From CAVRZY01 sp963725415 (GTDB lineage Bacteria; Acidobacteriota; Terriglobia; Bryobacterales; Bryobacteraceae): a stretch of 64,000 nt of DNA. A program made the translations under genes and the position numbers. A model generated the notes under the pieces. It saw only the letters and a list, made by a program, of their open reading frames with translations. It was not told the origin of the DNA and searched no databases. The stretch lies in the NCBI GenBank assembly GCA_963725415.1, contig CAVRZY010000190.1:5748-69747 (forward strand), read 5' to 3'. Shown one piece after another: positions 62,356-64,000 of the stretch (position 1 is its first letter; each line of letters begins with the position of its first letter).

Positions 62356-63052
62356 ATGGTGACTACAGGTTCAAGGCTGAACGAATTCCGGCTGCTGAGG
62401 CGGCTGGGCGGGGGGAGCTTTGGAGAGGTGTGGCTGGCGGACAGCCAGGCGCCGAGGGTCAACGAGCCGGCGCTGGTGGCCTTGAAAATACCCCATCAGG
62501 AGGAGAAAAAGCTGCTGGGGGAGGGGCGCAAGCTGGCCTTGCTGGAACACGCCAACATCGTTAAGTTCTACCGAGCCAGCGAGACCAGCGAGGGCTTGGT
62601 CTTCCTGGTGGAAGAATACGTGCCCAACGGGGATTTGCGCGCCCGGCTGGACGAGAAAGGGAAGCTGGGGGAGGAGGAAGCGATTCGTGTGGCGGTGGAG
62701 ATGCTGGAAGCGCTGGGGTATCTCCACGCGCACGAGATCATCCACATGGATGTGAACCCGCGCAACATTCTGTTTGATGCCGAGGGGGCGGCAAAGCTGG
62801 CAGACTTCGGTCTGGCCAAGTTTATGGAAAGCAAGAGCCAGCTCACGCGGGTGGGTGGGACGCCGGGATATATGGCGCCCGAGCTTTACCACGAGAAGGT
62901 GTACCCGGCGTCGGACCTGTGGTCGGTGGCGATCGTACTGCACGAAATGCTGAGGGGGAGGCGGCCATTCGAGGCGGAGACTGAGGCGGCGTTGATGTAC
63001 AAGGTGCTGCGGGAGCCGCCGGCTCTTTCGGAGGCGCTGGGCGAGCCTTGTT
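62356..63052 (+). CDS. Ser/Thr protein kinase, 3' end lost at an abrupt junction
   Basis: A Hanks-type kinase domain: 'LLRRLGGGSFGEVWLAD' glycine loop, 'ALVALKIPH' lysine, 'VEEYVPNGDLRARL' hinge, 'IIHMDVNPRNILFD' catalytic loop, 'LADFGLAKFM', 'GTPGYMAPELYHE', 'DLWSVAIVLHEML'. The catalytic loop has Met where HRD kinases have Arg, while Asp, Asn and DFG are kept, so it is an RD-less type that may still be active. After 'ALGEP' the reading frame runs into AT-rich foreign DNA and stops eight codons later. Length and any C-terminal domain are therefore unknown. Confidence 0.82.
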
Positions 63053-64000
63053 TTACGATATATTCTTCCTGATTTCTTTAAAAGCTTAGAATTAGATACA
63101 GACAAGATTACAGTGATTGATTCAGATGGAGACTATGCAGCATCCTTTAGTTCAATTGAAGTAGCTCCTGATAAGAAAGAGAGTAGACTTGGATTATGGT
63201 GATTATTTTGTCTGCAAATGGTGCACAAAAATATATTGTTCATTTAGAAAGTGCATATCCTGATCTTTTGTTTTTAAAATTGCAAGTAGAAAGGATACAA
63301 TTCCTGATGCAAATATCTTTCAGAGGAGATTGGTTAAATACGGAGAGAATAATAATTTTTTAAAGGAAAAAGATTGATCCTAATTGTAATTTCATAAAGT
63401 TTAATAAAACATTCACATGGGATGATTTATTTACCTGAAAAGATTAAGACTGAAATTCAAATGAATCTTAAGAATCTTATTGAATATAGGGATAGTATAT
63501 AAAGAAAAACGGGTTACAGTTCGTCGAGGGCTTATTTTGGCAGGGGAACCAGGAACAGGAAAAACTGTTTTGGCAAAAATTCTTTGTAATCAAATTGGTT
63601 CAAGAGGACATTTATTTCATGGGTATCAAAAAATTAGAAAATCTAAACGAGTAACCCAAATTATTGGTTTAGCTCGAAATTTATCTCCCTACTGTACTAT
63701 TTCTTGAAGATATTGATTTGTTTGGAGGATAAGGAGATCTAATAATAATCCAATGATGTTAGGTGAGTTGCTTAATCAGATGGATGGTATTGAAGAAAAT
63801 ACAGATATTATTATTATTGGAAGTACTAATAATAAAGAAGTACTTGAGAAAGCTTTAATTTCTCGTCCAGGACGTTTTGATAAAGTGATTGATTTTCCTC
63901 TACCAGATTACCTTGAGCGATTACAGATGTTAAAGGTATTTAGTAATGGGTTAATTGATGACACTCTACCATTTTTAGATACAGTGGCTAAGGAGTATTC
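63053..64000 (+). pseudogene. AT-rich classical AAA+ ATPase gene fragment with many frameshifts (foreign DNA)
   Basis: Base composition changes sharply here (17 of 60 G/C in 63,241-63,300, against 38 of 60 in 63,001-63,060). Translated in shifting frames it gives an AAA+ protein: 'ILPDFFKSLELDTDKITVI', 'FTWDDLF' and 'PEKIKTEIQMNLKNLIEY', Walker A in 'GLILAGEPGTGKTVLAKIL', Walker B 'PTVLFLEDIDLFGG', then 'MMLGELLNQMDGIEENTD', 'IIIIGSTNNKEVLEKALISR' and 'PGRFDKVIDFPLPD' (second region of homology with Arg finger). It resembles Cdc48/proteasome-type AAA ATPases. At least four indels break the frame. The gene runs off the window end. Confidence 0.75.

Noticed and set aside
1..64000. CRISPR array
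   Set aside because: No series of short direct repeats with regular unique spacers was seen and no cas gene is recognisable.

Overview
The window reads as high-GC Acidobacteriota DNA, most like the Bryobacterales/Solibacter group. The clues are two Oar-like TonB-dependent receptors with an N-terminal carboxypeptidase-regulatory domain, MacB/FtsX-type orphan permeases with several decayed copies, Ser/Thr kinases fused to TolB-like and TPR domains, a bacillithiol synthase (BshC), and a secreted M6 protease carrying the C-terminal domain that is repeated across Solibacter proteomes. The last ~950 bases (from about 63,053) are strikingly AT-rich, encode a broken classical AAA+ ATPase and look like DNA of another organism joined by assembly.

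Layout. 1-5.2 kb: an adenylate-forming enzyme tail, a TonB-dependent receptor and an Nramp-like transporter. 5.4-25 kb: an accessory zone with an IS630 element (A AAA AAC slippery site plus hairpin), an IS5/IS1182-like element in a CTAG target, an ADP-ribosylglycohydrolase, one full permease, kinase fragments and three direct ~0.9-1.15 kb repeats of a permease 3' end. The second and third repeats bracket a ~1,484-residue HNH nuclease-STAND NTPase-helical repeat protein, the best candidate for an undescribed defence gene; a HEPN-like protein and an AlbA_2/Schlafen-type protein lie next to the array. 25-44.8 kb: mostly metabolism and signalling: an HTH-TolB-TPR regulator, a PfpI-like protein, a C45-type hydrolase, an MFS transporter, a membrane JAMM protease, a four-carbon sugar acid operon (kinase, PdxA2-type dehydrogenase) that runs into a large Ser/Thr kinase, a nucleotidyltransferase pair, a sulfatase and a second TonB receptor.

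45.1-54.5 kb: a tRNA-Leu locus with four complete or partial tRNA-Leu(CAA) copies and two copies of a RelE/ParE-type toxin-antitoxin unit. The middle tRNA is split by an 8.06 kb island with identical 21-bp direct repeats at its ends. The island carries an HNH restriction enzyme candidate, a regulator-vsr-dcm operon, a small conserved protein, a PocR-domain histidine kinase with its response regulator, and a membrane protein; no integrase is visible. 54.5-63 kb: bshC, threonine aldolase, small genes, decayed TonB-receptor and sulfatase genes, a DUF2911 protein, the M6 protease and a Ser/Thr kinase cut by the AT-rich join.

Many otherwise well-conserved genes contain single-base frameshifts with full homology on both sides. 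I treat most as probable sequencing errors and report those genes as single features spanning both frames.
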